Assembly (NCBI GenBank): GCA_021819245.1
Contig: JAKARI010000012.1
Location: 1-64,000, forward strand
Direction of reading: 5' to 3'
Length of the DNA: 64,000 bases
Origin: Pseudomonadota bacterium
GTDB lineage: Bacteria > Pseudomonadota > Gammaproteobacteria > Acidiferrobacterales > Acidiferrobacteraceae
The notes beneath the pieces were generated by a model. That model was given only the letters and a program-made list of their open reading frames with translations. It ran no database searches and had not been told where the DNA came from. Made by a program: the position numbers and the translations under genes. Below, piece by piece: positions 26,368 to 37,708 of this stretch (position 1 is the stretch's first letter; every line of letters begins with the position of its first letter).

Positions 26368-26436
26368 GCGATGCCCGCAATACCATAACCGTCTCAAAAT
26401 ATAATGAAAATGTGCGGATACCCCGATGCCTGGACC

Positions 26437-26464
26437 TTGAGATCCGGCGATTTTGTGCTATACG
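26437..26464 (+). promoter_or_regulatory. Candidate promoter of the minor pilin operon
   Basis: TTGAGA at 26437-26442, a 16-base spacer and TATACG at 26459-26464, preceded by an AT-rich tract (26385-26412). It would start RNA near 26471. A perfect TTGACA at 26486-26491 lacks a -10. No clear -24/-12 element for the PilR/sigma-54 pathway was found. Confidence 0.4.
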
Positions 26465-26499
26465 TCTAAAAAGGACATCAGTCTTTTGACAAGGCGCTT

Positions 26500-27216
26500 A
26501 TGTTTCTAAGCCACGGGTCGAATCGGGCCTTCGGGCCGTCGTGGGCGCGCGCGCGTTGGCGCGGGCCGACCGGGCTAGGCGCGCGCGCATTGCGCGTATC
26601 CCCATCCCGTGAGTCGGTTGCCCAGGTCGTGGCGGAGCGCCGGGCGTCCCGGCGCCTGCGGCAATACGGATTTACGGTTGTGGAGTTGATGGTCGTTATT
26701 GCCGTCGTCGCCATCGCCACCGCCGTCGCGCTGCCCGATCTGTCGACTTGGCTGGTCAATTCGCGCATTCAGCAGGCCGCTGGGGATCTTCAGGAAAACA
26801 TGCAATGGGGCCGCGCCTATGCCTTAAAAACCGATCAGGAGGTCGATTTCAATCTAACGGCCGGCGGGAACCATGGGTGTTCATGGTCCATGTCGCTTCC
26901 GGTCGCCAACAGCAACATTCAAGGCGCACCGAGTATGGCGATCACGTCGGGGAGCACGCCATTGTTTTCACAGCGTTACCCCGGCATCTCCTGTACGGTC
27001 GGCGCGGGCGCGGTGTTTCCCATCACGTTTATGCCCAGCGGGACCGTTTGGGCGGCCGGGAGTCCCGCCAATGGCTATGTGGCGTTTGCGGCCAACAGCG
27101 ATGCCAGCAAATTCGTCACATGGCTTGTGAAATATTATGGGGCGGGTGAGCTGCGCTCGTGCATCACGGCACCCGCTAGCGCCGCGACTCCGGTGGGGAC
27201 ATGTGTAAACCAGTGA
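26500..27216 (+). CDS. FimT/GspH-like type IV minor pilin
   Basis: Cleavage region YG/FTVVELMVVIAVVAIATA with Glu +5, followed by INSRIQQA-like VNSRIQQAAGDLQENMQWGR and AYALKTDQEV, the segment conserved in FimT/FimU/GspH. From the ATG at 26500 the leader would be about 58 residues, unusually long. A GTG at 26629 gives a 15-residue basic leader (VAERRASRRLRQYG) and is the more likely start. The body has paired cysteines (CSW, SCTV, SCIT, TCVN). First gene of the fimT-pilV-pilW-pilX-pilY1 operon that primes pilus assembly. Confidence 0.85.
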   Translation: MFLSHGSNRAFGPSWARARWRGPTGLGARALRVSPSRESVAQVVAERRASRRLRQYGFTVVELMVVIAVVAIATAVALPDLSTWLVNSRIQQAAGDLQENMQWGRAYALKTDQEVDFNLTAGGNHGCSWSMSLPVANSNIQGAPSMAITSGSTPLFSQRYPGISCTVGAGAVFPITFMPSGTVWAAGSPANGYVAFAANSDASKFVTWLVKYYGAGELRSCITAPASAATPVGTCVNQ

Positions 27217-27686
27217 GGGTTGGCACACCCCGAGGGGCGTACCACGGCGCCGCGGGGTTTACATTGATCGAGAATATGGTGGCGCTTGTCATATTTGCCA
27301 TCGGCATGCTGGCGATCGTCTTTGTGATGCTAGACGGCATGAGTCTGTCGCAGTCGAGCCAGGGCCTGACGCAGGCCTATGTCGCCATGCAGGAGATCGT
27401 GGGCATGATGCGCGCCGACAATCTCGACATCTATCAGTACAATAATGTGAATACTCAGACTGCGGCGCCCTCGACGGCCACCGTAGTCGGCCAGAATATC
27501 ACCACGTGGATGGAGTCGCTTCGGCACCTTCCGGGTTCGGGCACGAGCGTGGGCGGCTATGGGCAGATCGCCATAACCCCTACATCCGGGACATTGCCGG
27601 GGTTGTGCCCCTGCAACGCGACGGTCACGATCACCTGGGCCGGAGGGCGAAATAGCTATGTCGTTAATACGGTCGTCGGCTACTAG
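27201..27686 (+). CDS. pilV: PilV-like type IV minor pilin
   Basis: 161 residues; overlaps the fimT-like gene by 16 bases. Cleavage site AG/FTLIENMVALVIFAIGML with Glu +5, then LGMLGLA-type DGMSLSQSSQGLTQAYVAMQ as in PilV. The rest has an Asn/Thr-rich region and LCPCNATVTITWAGGRNSY near the end, resembling the PilV C-terminal strand. Part of the priming complex under PilY1. Confidence 0.85.
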   Translation: MCKPVRVGTPRGAYHGAAGFTLIENMVALVIFAIGMLAIVFVMLDGMSLSQSSQGLTQAYVAMQEIVGMMRADNLDIYQYNNVNTQTAAPSTATVVGQNITTWMESLRHLPGSGTSVGGYGQIAITPTSGTLPGLCPCNATVTITWAGGRNSYVVNTVVGY

Positions 27687-28860
27687 GCGCAAGGGCCTGG
27701 GTTTTACGCTCATCGAGATGATGGTGGCGCTCGTGGTGTCGGCGCTCGCCGCCACCGGTATTTACGAGGGCTTTATCAGTACCTCGAACGCGTTTCGGCA
27801 GACCAAGGCCGAGGGCAATGCCTGGCAGCAGGCGCGCGCGGCGGTGAGCATGATCACTCAGGCCGTGGAGTCGGCGGGCTACGGCCTGCCCATGACCGAT
27901 TGCTCGCAGATCTACAGCAACAACTTCCAGTCCGCATCGGGAGGACCATTGCTGCTCGCCCCCGTCAGTGCCCAGACCCCAACGCCCGCAAACCTCAATA
28001 CCTACGACCCGGCGGCCTCGCCCATCAATGCGGTCGCGAGTACGTATGAGCTTCAGACCGTGACCGGAGGGGGGATGTTCGGTTCGGCACCCACCACCTA
28101 TATTTCGAAAGTCAATAGCACCACGGCCGCGGCCGTCCAGGTGCAGGACCCCCAACTGCTTCAGCAAGGCGACCTTTTTCTGGTCACCATGCCCAACGCG
28201 GTCTGCCTGCTGGGTCAGATCACGAACCCTGTCGGCTCCGGATCATCGCCCACCGTGACCTTTAATTCTGGTGCAGCGGGATCCATATACAACGTACCGA
28301 ATGGCTTTAGCGCTATAGATCCCGCCGTGAGCGCGGCGCAACTGGCCAACGCCGGTTTCATTAATCTGGGCCAAGGTGGTTTCCGGGTCGATAACTTCTA
28401 TGTCGGCTATCGCAATGTGACGGCCACGACCTACAATGACAACAGCGTCCCCTCTTTGTACATGCAGCAATATACAGCCGCGACCACAAGCGGGAAGCTG
28501 CCGTCCGGTATCCTCGTAGCCCGCGGGGTGGTGGACATGCAGGTCGAGTTCGGTTACGGGACGCAGGGGACGGTCACGTCCTGGGGGCCGCCGGGTACGC
28601 AGCCGGCCAATGACGTCGATGCCGTGAAGGTCGCCTTGGTGGTGCGTGACACCCGCGTCCTCCCCCATGCCGGGACGCGGGCCGGCAATACCATTACGGT
28701 GTTTGCCAACGCCCCCGGCGGGCCCGTCAATTACGTCATACCGACGGCGCTGCCATCGACCAACACCACCGGGTGTCTCGCAGGCAATTGCTCGCACTAC
28801 CTCTATCGCGTCTTCAAGACCGTGATACCGGTGCGCAATGTGATCTGGGGCCAGCCATGA
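27658..28860 (+). CDS. pilW: PilW-like type IV minor pilin
   Basis: 400 residues; overlaps pilV by 29 bases. Cleavage site LG/FTLIEMMVALVVSALAAT with Glu +5, then GIYEGFISTSNAFRQTKAEG, matching the PilW segment after the helix. The large beta-rich body ends with HYLYRVFKTVIPVRNVIWGQ, the usual PilW-like C-terminus (R-F-x-T-x-I-x-L-R-N). Minor pilin near the pilus tip. Confidence 0.87.
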   Translation: MSLIRSSATRRKGLGFTLIEMMVALVVSALAATGIYEGFISTSNAFRQTKAEGNAWQQARAAVSMITQAVESAGYGLPMTDCSQIYSNNFQSASGGPLLLAPVSAQTPTPANLNTYDPAASPINAVASTYELQTVTGGGMFGSAPTTYISKVNSTTAAAVQVQDPQLLQQGDLFLVTMPNAVCLLGQITNPVGSGSSPTVTFNSGAAGSIYNVPNGFSAIDPAVSAAQLANAGFINLGQGGFRVDNFYVGYRNVTATTYNDNSVPSLYMQQYTAATTSGKLPSGILVARGVVDMQVEFGYGTQGTVTSWGPPGTQPANDVDAVKVALVVRDTRVLPHAGTRAGNTITVFANAPGGPVNYVIPTALPSTNTTGCLAGNCSHYLYRVFKTVIPVRNVIWGQP

Positions 28861-29549
28861 GCGCTCGGCGCAGGCACATCTTGGGTCGTCAGGGCGGCAT
28901 CACGCTGCTCCTGTCCATCCTCGTGCTCCTGACGCTCACCTTCATAGGCCTGGGCCTCATGGATTTCGTGGGCTTCGACAACGATGTGTCGTCCAATGCC
29001 GCGGTGCATGCCGCCATGGTGCAGGCGAGCGACATTGGGCTTGCCGATGCAAGTCAGAGCCTGATCGCAGCGCGCAATTACCCGGAACTCTTGGCCGCGC
29101 CCGGACCGTGGTGGTATACCCCGGGATACCCCAGTAACATTATAGAGCCGGCGGAGCCGGTCAGTCCCGCGACGCAGCCACCGCCTACGCCCACGCCCGG
29201 CGTGCCGACCGCCTATATCACGTTCTACACCAACGCCTTTTGGCAGAATTGCGCGACCAGCAAGACGCCCGATCAGACCTGCGGGGTCGTGACGACTCCG
29301 ATTACCAATTCATCCGGCGTGACTACGACCCAGACGGGCGTGACCATCGCCGGTCGGACCTATCAGGTGGAGTATGTGATCGAGCCGACCGGCCTTCCGC
29401 CGCCGCCGCTAAACGGCTTTGAGACCGGCACGCCGAGTACGCAGAGCCGTGTCTATGACGCCTATGTATTTGTCTTTCGCGACAACTCTTCGGGCAGCAT
29501 CGAAAACTCCGTGTTGATAGAGGCCGGAATGCGCAAGGTAGGGGGTTGA
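28857..29549 (+). CDS. pilX: PilX-like type IV minor pilin
   Basis: 230 residues from the ATG overlapping the pilW stop (ATGA). Helix QG/GITLLLSILVLLTLTFIG: the residues after Gly lack Phe and Glu +5, as is normal for PilX. ASDIGLADASQSLIAARN follows the helix and corresponds to the A-x-A-A-L-x-D/E region. The middle is Pro/Thr-rich. It lies immediately before pilY1. Confidence 0.8.
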   Translation: MSARRRHILGRQGGITLLLSILVLLTLTFIGLGLMDFVGFDNDVSSNAAVHAAMVQASDIGLADASQSLIAARNYPELLAAPGPWWYTPGYPSNIIEPAEPVSPATQPPPTPTPGVPTAYITFYTNAFWQNCATSKTPDQTCGVVTTPITNSSGVTTTQTGVTIAGRTYQVEYVIEPTGLPPPPLNGFETGTPSTQSRVYDAYVFVFRDNSSGSIENSVLIEAGMRKVGG

Positions 29550-29550
29550 T

Positions 29551-32500
29551 ATGAACAAGCGGCTATACATGACAGGCAGGGCCCGCGCAGCGGCCCTCGC
29601 GACCCTTTTTTGCGGGTTTTTCTGGGTGATGGGGGCGACCCCGCAGGCGGCCTATGCGCAGATCCTGACCGCGGGCCAGGAGCCGCAGATTCTGATCATT
29701 CTGGATAATTCCCAGGGCATGGCCGGTGATCTGCAGGGGGCGATCATGACCGGATCCGGGACGGTTGCCGCCAACGCAGGACCCCTTGCGCCCACCGCGG
29801 TCCCGCCGTTGGCCTGGCCCTCGCCGGTCTGCTACGCCCTTCCGAGCGGCTATAGCCCGCGCTCGACTGCGGGCGCTAGCAACGGCGACACCTGTCCCTC
29901 GGGGTCGGCGCCCTATACGGTGAGTGCCGGGACCGGCATCCTTCAGGACAACTCGGAGTCGATGATCAATATTGCCGAGCAGAGCCTGCTCGGGGAATTC
30001 AATAACGCCACCAATGCCAATGCCTTTCAGGTGGGGTTGATGGATTACGCGACCGCCAAGGCCCCGAGCCTCTACAACACCTGGGTGTATTACATGAGTA
30101 ACAACAACACCCTCAATAGCTCCGGGGCGGTCACGGCGGCCGGGGCCTTCGCCTATGGCAATACCCTGACCTCGCCATCGAGCGTAGATCCTGTGACCGC
30201 CTACAACCCGTGCTACGGGGTCACCACGGGCGCCTGCAAGACCATCGAGGGGGTCATGGGCGCGGGTCTTGCGACAAGCGAGTATCTCTACATGGCCGCG
30301 ACCTCCGATAACCCTGAGATCAACGACGTCTTATATGCCTCGTCCAGCCTGCCCGATAACATACTGACTTATGATGGCCCCAGCCCCTATCCGCCGAACT
30401 ATACCCTGACCCAGTATGAAGATCAGATCCTCAGCGGCAAGCCGTTGCTCGAGACCTACAAGTCTTCGACCGGTGGGGTGCGCGCCACGGGGCCCACCAG
30501 CGCCGGCTATGCGCCGTATAGCGGCGAGGTGTGGTATGGCGGGCGGGGGCTTGCCTACGATGGGCGCCCGGTGACCAATGAGAATACTGCCGCGACCGCG
30601 ACCCCCTATACCGGTTACACGGGTGTCTTGCAGATGGGCCAGGGCAACCTGCAGATCTCTGTGGGGCCCTTTAGCTCGGTGTTGAGCACGTTTAACACCG
30701 ATCTCGCGCCTGAACTCTTCCCGGCCGGGGCCAGCATCGTCGCCGACTCCGAGTATGCCCCCATGGCCGGGGCCTTGCAGAGCGCACTCGAGTACTTCAC
30801 CGGCAGCAGCGGGCCGCAGCCGGCGTGCGCCCCCAAGTATGTGATCCTGATTACAGACGGACAGCCGACCATGGGGCTAAACGGGCATGTCTATCCCCCG
30901 CTTGGCAGCGCCGCGGCCACGACCTATGGCGAGACGCAGGCCAATGACAACGCGGTCAACGAGGCCATCACGGCGGTCCAGAACCTCTATAACAATAGCG
31001 CCAACGGGGTGGGCTCCATCAAGACCTATGTCTTGGGCATCGGCCCCAACATCAATTGCCCCCCGTCTGCCGCATCGACCTGCCCCGCCGAGGCCCAGGC
31101 CGGCTACAGCGTGCTTGAGCAGCTCGCGACCGCGGGCCAGGGGGGGACTGCGCAAAACCCCGTGCTCCCCTATAGCGCCCAGAGCCCGCAGCAGTTTCAG
31201 CAGGCCTTTCAGGCCATATTGAATAGCATCGAGGCCGAGGAATACTCGGCCAATGTCGGTTCGAGCGTGAACCTCACGACCAATTCCTTCGAATACGCCG
31301 TGACGAGCACCCCGGCGCTCGGAGAGGGGGATCTGGTGGCATACCCCGTCCAGTCCAGTGGCGCGGTCGCTTCTACGCCATCCTGGGATATCGAAGGGGT
31401 GCTGGGAGTTACCACCACGACCTCACAGAACAGTGCGCTGCGACAGAACGATCTCTACTCCACGGGCGCGCCCGTGGCGCCGGCGACCATCGGGCCGATC
31501 ACGGCACTGACCGCGCTCAACAACGCGGCAAACAGCAGCGCCTTCGGCACACTGCCGGCGGGCCTTACGGTGGCCGACATCATTAGCTACACCATCAATC
31601 CGTCCTATAACGGTGGCGCCTATCTCGGCGGGCGCGCGAACGGCTGGTATTGGGGCATGACTGCGTCCATGCCGGCTGTCTACCTTGGGCCACCCAGCAG
31701 CAGCGGTTTGGCTACCAATACAAGCTATGCAGCCTATGCCCAGAATGAGGCGAGCCGTGAGCCCATCGTGCTGTTTGGCGACAACGACGGCTTCTTATAC
31801 GCCGCCGATGCCAACACCGGCGCCCTGGTGTGGGGCTTTATCCCGCGCATCATGCTGCAGTATCTCCAGAATTATGGGTCATTCTGGCAAAACGACAACA
31901 TGGGCGGCGGGGTGCGCGCCGTCGATGCCCAGGACGCCAATGGCAACTGGTGGACCTATATCGTCGGCGTAGCCGGCAACGGCCTGGTCCAGTATGGCCT
32001 GCAGTTGACCGACGCCCCAGCGAATACCCCGCCTACCACGACCACCGCCGCGACCTTAAACAGCGAGGCCTGGGAGGTCGATACCCCCAATGCCACCGAG
32101 CCCAACCCTGGCATCACGCCGATCGTGTTCCGGCCGACGCCGTCATCGGGGACCGCCTATCTCGCGACGGTCCTGACGGTGACGAGCGGCACGACGGTGA
32201 CCAGCACGCTGACGGTGACCAATGTCGGGACGGGGGCGAGCAGCAGCTATACCCTGCCCTTTGCCGCCGTCACTCAGCCCTATATCGACTTAGATGGCGA
32301 CATATACCTGGGCGATAGCTCATCCAATGTGTGGGAGGCCCAGATCTTTACGACGAGCGGCGCCCTTGCCAACTTCTCGCTCGCGAAGACATGGGCGGCC
32401 TTGAATAATGCCTCGAGCAATAGTGCGGTCGCGGCCAATTTCGGGACCTCGACTACGACCTCGGGGGGGACCTCATCGCTCACCACCATCGGTGGGGCGG

Positions 32501-33081
32501 TCTATAACGGTGTCGAGTACCTCACCTTGCAGTCCGCGACGCGCCTGACCGTACTGCAAAACGGCGCGACTGGCTGGGAGCCGCTGTGGACGGTCTCGGT
32601 GAGTACCGGCGGCGAGGTCTGGGACCCCACCACCGGCACTTATAATCCCAACGCCGCGATCGCGAGTCTTCCGACCGGGTCGCTCATCACCGACAACGCC
32701 TTGATCGCCGACGGCGCGGTCTTGTTGCCGGTCACGGTCCCGCCATCGAGTACCTCGACCAATGCCTGTGCGGAGCCGGCCGCCTACCTGTATTTCTATC
32801 AGTTGGGCAATGGGACGTTCCCGTCCGGCATCTTTCAGGCGGCGAATGGCAATGACATCAGTGGACCCATTCTCGTCGGTGCGGGCACGAGCTACACCCC
32901 GACGCTTTTCTTCTTTGACGGCTCGGTGTACTTACAGTTGGGCTCCGGCCTGGGGACTCCCTCACCCGGGGGCGGGGGCGGTACCCCGACGCAGACGTCG
33001 TCCCTGCCGCCCCCAGGCAACCCGCTTCAGGGCCAGCGCCTGCCGCTTCAGGGCCCGGTCGGCTGGCGACAGTTATTATAA
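29551..33081 (+). CDS. pilY1: PilY1-like type IV pilus tip adhesin
   Basis: 1176 residues. Signal peptide ending AAYAQ near residue 35, then a von Willebrand A-like N-terminal half starting EPQILIILDNSQGM (a loose MIDAS, DxSxS not fully kept) with YVILITDGQPTMGLNGH near 430. The C-terminal PilY1 beta-propeller contains REPIVLFGDNDGFLYAADAN, TGALVWGFIPRIML and an Asp-rich loop DLDGDIYLGD like the calcium site of PilY1. The last 40 residues are Gly/Pro/Gln-rich (SPGGGGGTPTQTS). It starts two bases after the pilX stop. Confidence 0.9.
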   Translation: MNKRLYMTGRARAAALATLFCGFFWVMGATPQAAYAQILTAGQEPQILIILDNSQGMAGDLQGAIMTGSGTVAANAGPLAPTAVPPLAWPSPVCYALPSGYSPRSTAGASNGDTCPSGSAPYTVSAGTGILQDNSESMINIAEQSLLGEFNNATNANAFQVGLMDYATAKAPSLYNTWVYYMSNNNTLNSSGAVTAAGAFAYGNTLTSPSSVDPVTAYNPCYGVTTGACKTIEGVMGAGLATSEYLYMAATSDNPEINDVLYASSSLPDNILTYDGPSPYPPNYTLTQYEDQILSGKPLLETYKSSTGGVRATGPTSAGYAPYSGEVWYGGRGLAYDGRPVTNENTAATATPYTGYTGVLQMGQGNLQISVGPFSSVLSTFNTDLAPELFPAGASIVADSEYAPMAGALQSALEYFTGSSGPQPACAPKYVILITDGQPTMGLNGHVYPPLGSAAATTYGETQANDNAVNEAITAVQNLYNNSANGVGSIKTYVLGIGPNINCPPSAASTCPAEAQAGYSVLEQLATAGQGGTAQNPVLPYSAQSPQQFQQAFQAILNSIEAEEYSANVGSSVNLTTNSFEYAVTSTPALGEGDLVAYPVQSSGAVASTPSWDIEGVLGVTTTTSQNSALRQNDLYSTGAPVAPATIGPITALTALNNAANSSAFGTLPAGLTVADIISYTINPSYNGGAYLGGRANGWYWGMTASMPAVYLGPPSSSGLATNTSYAAYAQNEASREPIVLFGDNDGFLYAADANTGALVWGFIPRIMLQYLQNYGSFWQNDNMGGGVRAVDAQDANGNWWTYIVGVAGNGLVQYGLQLTDAPANTPPTTTTAATLNSEAWEVDTPNATEPNPGITPIVFRPTPSSGTAYLATVLTVTSGTTVTSTLTVTNVGTGASSSYTLPFAAVTQPYIDLDGDIYLGDSSSNVWEAQIFTTSGALANFSLAKTWAALNNASSNSAVAANFGTSTTTSGGTSSLTTIGGAVYNGVEYLTLQSATRLTVLQNGATGWEPLWTVSVSTGGEVWDPTTGTYNPNAAIASLPTGSLITDNALIADGAVLLPVTVPPSSTSTNACAEPAAYLYFYQLGNGTFPSGIFQAANGNDISGPILVGAGTSYTPTLFFFDGSVYLQLGSGLGTPSPGGGGGTPTQTSSLPPPGNPLQGQRLPLQGPVGWRQLL

Positions 33082-33123
33082 AAGCGCGACCGCCCCGCGG
33101 CGGTGTCGGCTGCGGGGCGGTCG
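33078..33123 (-). terminator. Intrinsic terminator between convergent pilY1 and pilR
   Basis: A perfect 12-bp inverted repeat, CGACCGCCCCGC at 33087-33098 and GCGGGGCGGTCG at 33112-33123, with a 13-base loop. Read on the minus strand it is followed by CGCTTTTATAAT, giving a T-run, so it best serves pilR; it may also stop pilY1 transcripts. Confidence 0.75.
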
Positions 33124-33171
33124 GGGACGCGCGGGCCGCATGGCGGCCCCTGGTCCCATGCGGGTGGGGGG

Positions 33172-34535
<1,364 letters not shown>

Positions 34536-34539
<4 letters not shown>

Positions 34540-36179
34540 GATGTGAGACTCGCTTCCGTGCAGTCGTTCAGTCGGCCGAAGGTCAGGCGAAATTGGCAGC
34601 CCGTGGGTGTGGGCCTATGCTCCAGGCGCGCGCCGTTGGCCTCGGCGAGCTCCCGGGCGATATAAAGGCCTAGCCCTGTGCCGCGCGCGGTGGTGGTGAA
34701 GAAGGGATCGAATATGCGGTCGGCGATGGCCTCTTTGATCCCCTCGCCCCAGTCGATGACATCGAGGGTGCTCAAGCCCTCGCCATCGATGCCGACCAGG
34801 AGCTTGACGATCGGCGCGTCGTGGTAGGGGGGGCTATGCTTGAGCGAGTTATGACACAGATTGTTCACGATCTGAAAGAGGTGGTCGGTGTCAAAGCACA
34901 CCGTCTGCGGCCGTTCGATGACGAGATTCAGGGCCTGGGCGGGGATATTGAGCGCCGTGGCGATCGCAGGCCGGGTCTTGACCAGCCAGTCGTGCAGACC
35001 AAAGACCGTGGCGTTGATGCGGTCACGCCGGCCGAGCTGCAGGACGTTTTCCACGATGGTGTTCATGCGCCGCCCCTGGTCGTCGATGATGGCGGCCAGA
35101 TTGCGCGGTTCGGGGCCGAGATCCGGGGTCTCCATCAGCAATTGCGCGGCATGGGTGATCGCCCCCAGGGGATTGCGGATTTCATGGGCGATGCCGGCCG
35201 TCAGGCGCGCAAGCCCCGCCATCTTCAGCTGCTGCGCCTGCTGTTTGAGGATCGCGGTATCCTCGAGAAAGATGAGCGTCGCGGTCCCCTCGGCCCCCAG
35301 GGCCTTGAATCGCGGCAGGAGCGTGTAGCCGGTGGCCGATACGAACAGCTGACGCCCTTTCGCCATGTCGCCGCGCTGCGCGCTCCACTGCGCGAAGAGC
35401 GCCGGGGCCGCGTTCTGAAGCAGGGGCTGGGGTGCGGTAAGGCCCAGATAGGTCTGCGCGGTCTTGTTGGCGAGCCGGATGTGGCCGGTGGGCGCGACCA
35501 CCAAGACCCCGGACTGGAGGTGCTGCACGATCTGGTCGTTCAGGCGCGCCAGGTGCCGTATGTCAAGCTCCTGCCTCTGGGCGAGCGCCTCGGTATGGCG
35601 CAGGCGGTCAGCAACCAGATGGGCGAGGCTTGCCGTGGCAAACAGCACGAGGCCAAAGAGGCCGACCTGCGAGTAGCTCACGGGCAGGCCGCTTTGTGCG
35701 CCCGTGAGATAAGGCCAGGCACGCTCGAGCAGGATGCCGATGGTCGCAAGCGCGGCAAAAAATATGGTCATGCGGCGGTTGAGCAAAAAGCTCGTGCCGG
35801 CGATCGAGACCAAAAGCAGGACGCCGGTGCCGCTCCCCAGCCCACCGCTTGCGTGCATGAGCAGGATGAGTGCCACCACATCGCAAAAGGCCAGTACCGC
35901 CGCCTGGGTCTCGAAGGCGCCCAGGCGCCGGCGCGTGGTGTCGATGGCCGCCAGATAGACGCCGGCGTAGCACACGGCAACGATGAGAAAAAGCCGCGGA
36001 TTGGTGCTGGCAAAGGGCGCGAGCGACCCCGCCCAGAACCCGGCAATGCACGCAAGCAGGGCGAGCGCGAGCCGGTAGGTATTGAAGTAGCTCAACAACA
36101 GCCAGTTTTGCTCGCGCACCAAAAGCGGCGTCTCGACGCCGTCTGCGGCCAGATCCAAGGCATGATCAGCGCTGCTCAT
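34536..36179 (-). CDS. pilS: Type IV pilus sensor histidine kinase PilS
   Basis: 547 residues from the ATG at 36179; longer open sequence upstream is not coding in this frame because it crosses the next gene and a tRNA. Six membrane helices span about 32-190 (ALALLACIAGFWAGSL, AVLAFCDVVALILLMHASGG, VGLFGLVLFATASLAHLV), followed by a PAS domain, the H-box LTAGIAHEIRNPLGAITHAA, N-box NNLCHNSLKHS and G-boxes DWGEGI and GTGLGLYIARELAE. It phosphorylates PilR. Confidence 0.93.
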
Positions 36180-36219
36180 AGGGCTTGAATTAGCACAGAT
36201 TCGGGTTGAAGGCAAAGAC

Positions 36220-36477
36220 CTAGCCGCGGGCGGCGGCGTCGCGGTGTTCCGGGCAGCAATAGTGCGTCCCACGGGCCCCGGAGAGGGCCTCGGCACGGGG
36301 GATATAGAGGCCGCAGTGGATACAGGCCACCATGTCGCCTGCGGCCCGCACGCGCCGTTGTGGCGCGCCGTGGAGGTCGTGCGGGGGGTACCGATGGTAC
36401 GGGTGCCGCGCGCGGCGTACGAACCACCACACGGCCCATATGACGAGAAGATCGACCAGGAGCTCCACGAACGCCAC
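36220..36477 (-). CDS. PP0621-like small protein with a zinc-ribbon-like tail
   Basis: 85 residues. N-terminal membrane helix (VELLVDLLVIWAVWWFVRRA) and a C-terminal Cys/His motif: CIHCGLYIPRAEALSGARGT then YCCPEHRDAA, consistent with metal binding. Proteins of this plan (PP0621 family) are common beside pilS in gammaproteobacteria, as here, 40 bases upstream of it. Function not established. Confidence 0.7.
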   Translation of the reverse strand: MAFVELLVDLLVIWAVWWFVRRARHPYHRYPPHDLHGAPQRRVRAAGDMVACIHCGLYIPRAEALSGARGTHYCCPEHRDAAARG

Positions 36478-36489
36478 GCTCTCTTAAAT

Positions 36490-36566
36490 TGGTCGGGGTG
36501 AGAGGATTCGAACCTCCGGCCCCTAGCTCCCGAAGCTAGTGCTCTACCAGGCTGAGCTACACCCCG
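36490..36566 (-). tRNA. tRNA-Pro (anticodon CGG)
   Basis: 77 bases including an encoded CCA. Acceptor CGGGGTG/CACCCCG, D-arm TAGCTCAGCCTGGTAGAGCA, anticodon stem CTAGC/GCTAG with loop TTCGGGA, T-arm GGTTCGAATCC. It lies 31 bases after ispB on the same strand, so it may be cut from a shared transcript. Confidence 0.95.
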
Positions 36567-36597
36567 TCGACGCGCCGTTACCCACGAGACCGCTGTG

Positions 36598-37596
36598 TCA
36601 GTGGTCCCTGTGAACGGAAAAATGGGCCAAATCCAGCAATGCCTGCTTATACGGGGAGTCGGGCAAAGGTGAGAGTGCCGCCCGCGCCAGATTGGCCTCG
36701 CCCTCGGCCCGCGCGCAAGTGTACGCGATCGCCTGAGTGGATTCAATGGCGGCCACCACGCCGTCGATGTGTTCGAGCCCGCCCTGTTCGATGGCGTCGC
36801 GCACCAGCGCGCGCTCGGCCGGCGTCCCGGTGCGCAGCACATGGATGAGCGGCAAGGTGGGCTTGCCCTCCGCCAGATCGTCGCCGATATTTTTCCCCAG
36901 GCGGGCATTGTGCCGGCCATAGTCGAGGGCATCATCGATCAGCTGAAAGGCGGTGCCCAGATGCCGGCCGTAAGTGGCCAGCACCGGTTCCATGGCCGGT
37001 GCGCCGCCGAGCACCGCCCCCAGTTGCGCGGCGGCCTCGAAGAGCTTGGCAGTCTTGCTGCGAATGACCGCGAGATAGCGGTCTTCCTCGATGTCCGGGT
37101 CGTTGCAGTGGATGAGCTGCATGACCTCGCCTTCGGCAATGGTATTGGTGGCGTGCGCCAGGATCTCCATGACGCGCAGGTTCTGGACCTCCACCATCAT
37201 CTCGAACGCCCGCGAATAGAGGAAGTCCCCGACCAGCACGCTCGCCTCATTGCCAAACACGGCGTTGGCGCTTGCCTGGCCGCGGCGCATGGCCGAGCCG
37301 TCGACGACATCGTCATGCAGCAAGGTCGCGGTATGAATGAACTCGATGACGGTGGCAAGGACGATATGTCCCGTGCCCTCGTAGCGGAAGGCCTTGGCGG
37401 CGAGCAGCAGGACCGCCGGCCGCAGGCGCTTGCCGCCGCTTTGAATGATATAGCGTCCCAGCTGATTGATGAGCACGATCGGCGAATCGAGGCGTTTTGC
37501 GATCTCGCGATCGATCCCCGCGCTCTCGTCGCGAATGAGGGCGTGAATGTCGTCGAGATCAAGGGCCGGGGGATCGACGGGCGCGGGCGTGGACAT
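36598..37596 (-). CDS. ispB: Octaprenyl diphosphate synthase IspB
   Basis: 332 residues. First Asp-rich motif [15 protein letters not shown] near 95, second [19 protein letters not shown] near 220, and the isoprenoid-binding [15 protein letters not shown] near 54-68: a full trans-polyprenyl synthase. It builds the side chain of ubiquinone from IPP and FPP. It is divergent from rplU-rpmA-obgE, the gammaproteobacterial arrangement that supports the IspB call over other polyprenyl synthases. Confidence 0.95.
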   Translation of the reverse strand: MSTPAPVDPPALDLDDIHALIRDESAGIDREIAKRLDSPIVLINQLGRYIIQSGGKRLRPAVLLLAAKAFRYEGTGHIVLATVIEFIHTATLLHDDVVDGSAMRRGQASANAVFGNEASVLVGDFLYSRAFEMMVEVQNLRVMEILAHATNTIAEGEVMQLIHCNDPDIEEDRYLAVIRSKTAKLFEAAAQLGAVLGGAPAMEPVLATYGRHLGTAFQLIDDALDYGRHNARLGKNIGDDLAEGKPTLPLIHVLRTGTPAERALVRDAIEQGGLEHIDGVVAAIESTQAIAYTCARAEGEANLARAALSPLPDSPYKQALLDLAHFSVHRDH

Positions 37597-37708
37597 GGGC
37601 TCCTCTGGGCGAAAGCGCCGTCATGCTCTGCCGGAAGCCGGGCGCTGTCAAGCCGTCTCCCGCTCGAGGCCGGGCCCCTGGACGGGCGATGGGAGGCGCG
37701 GCGCATCA

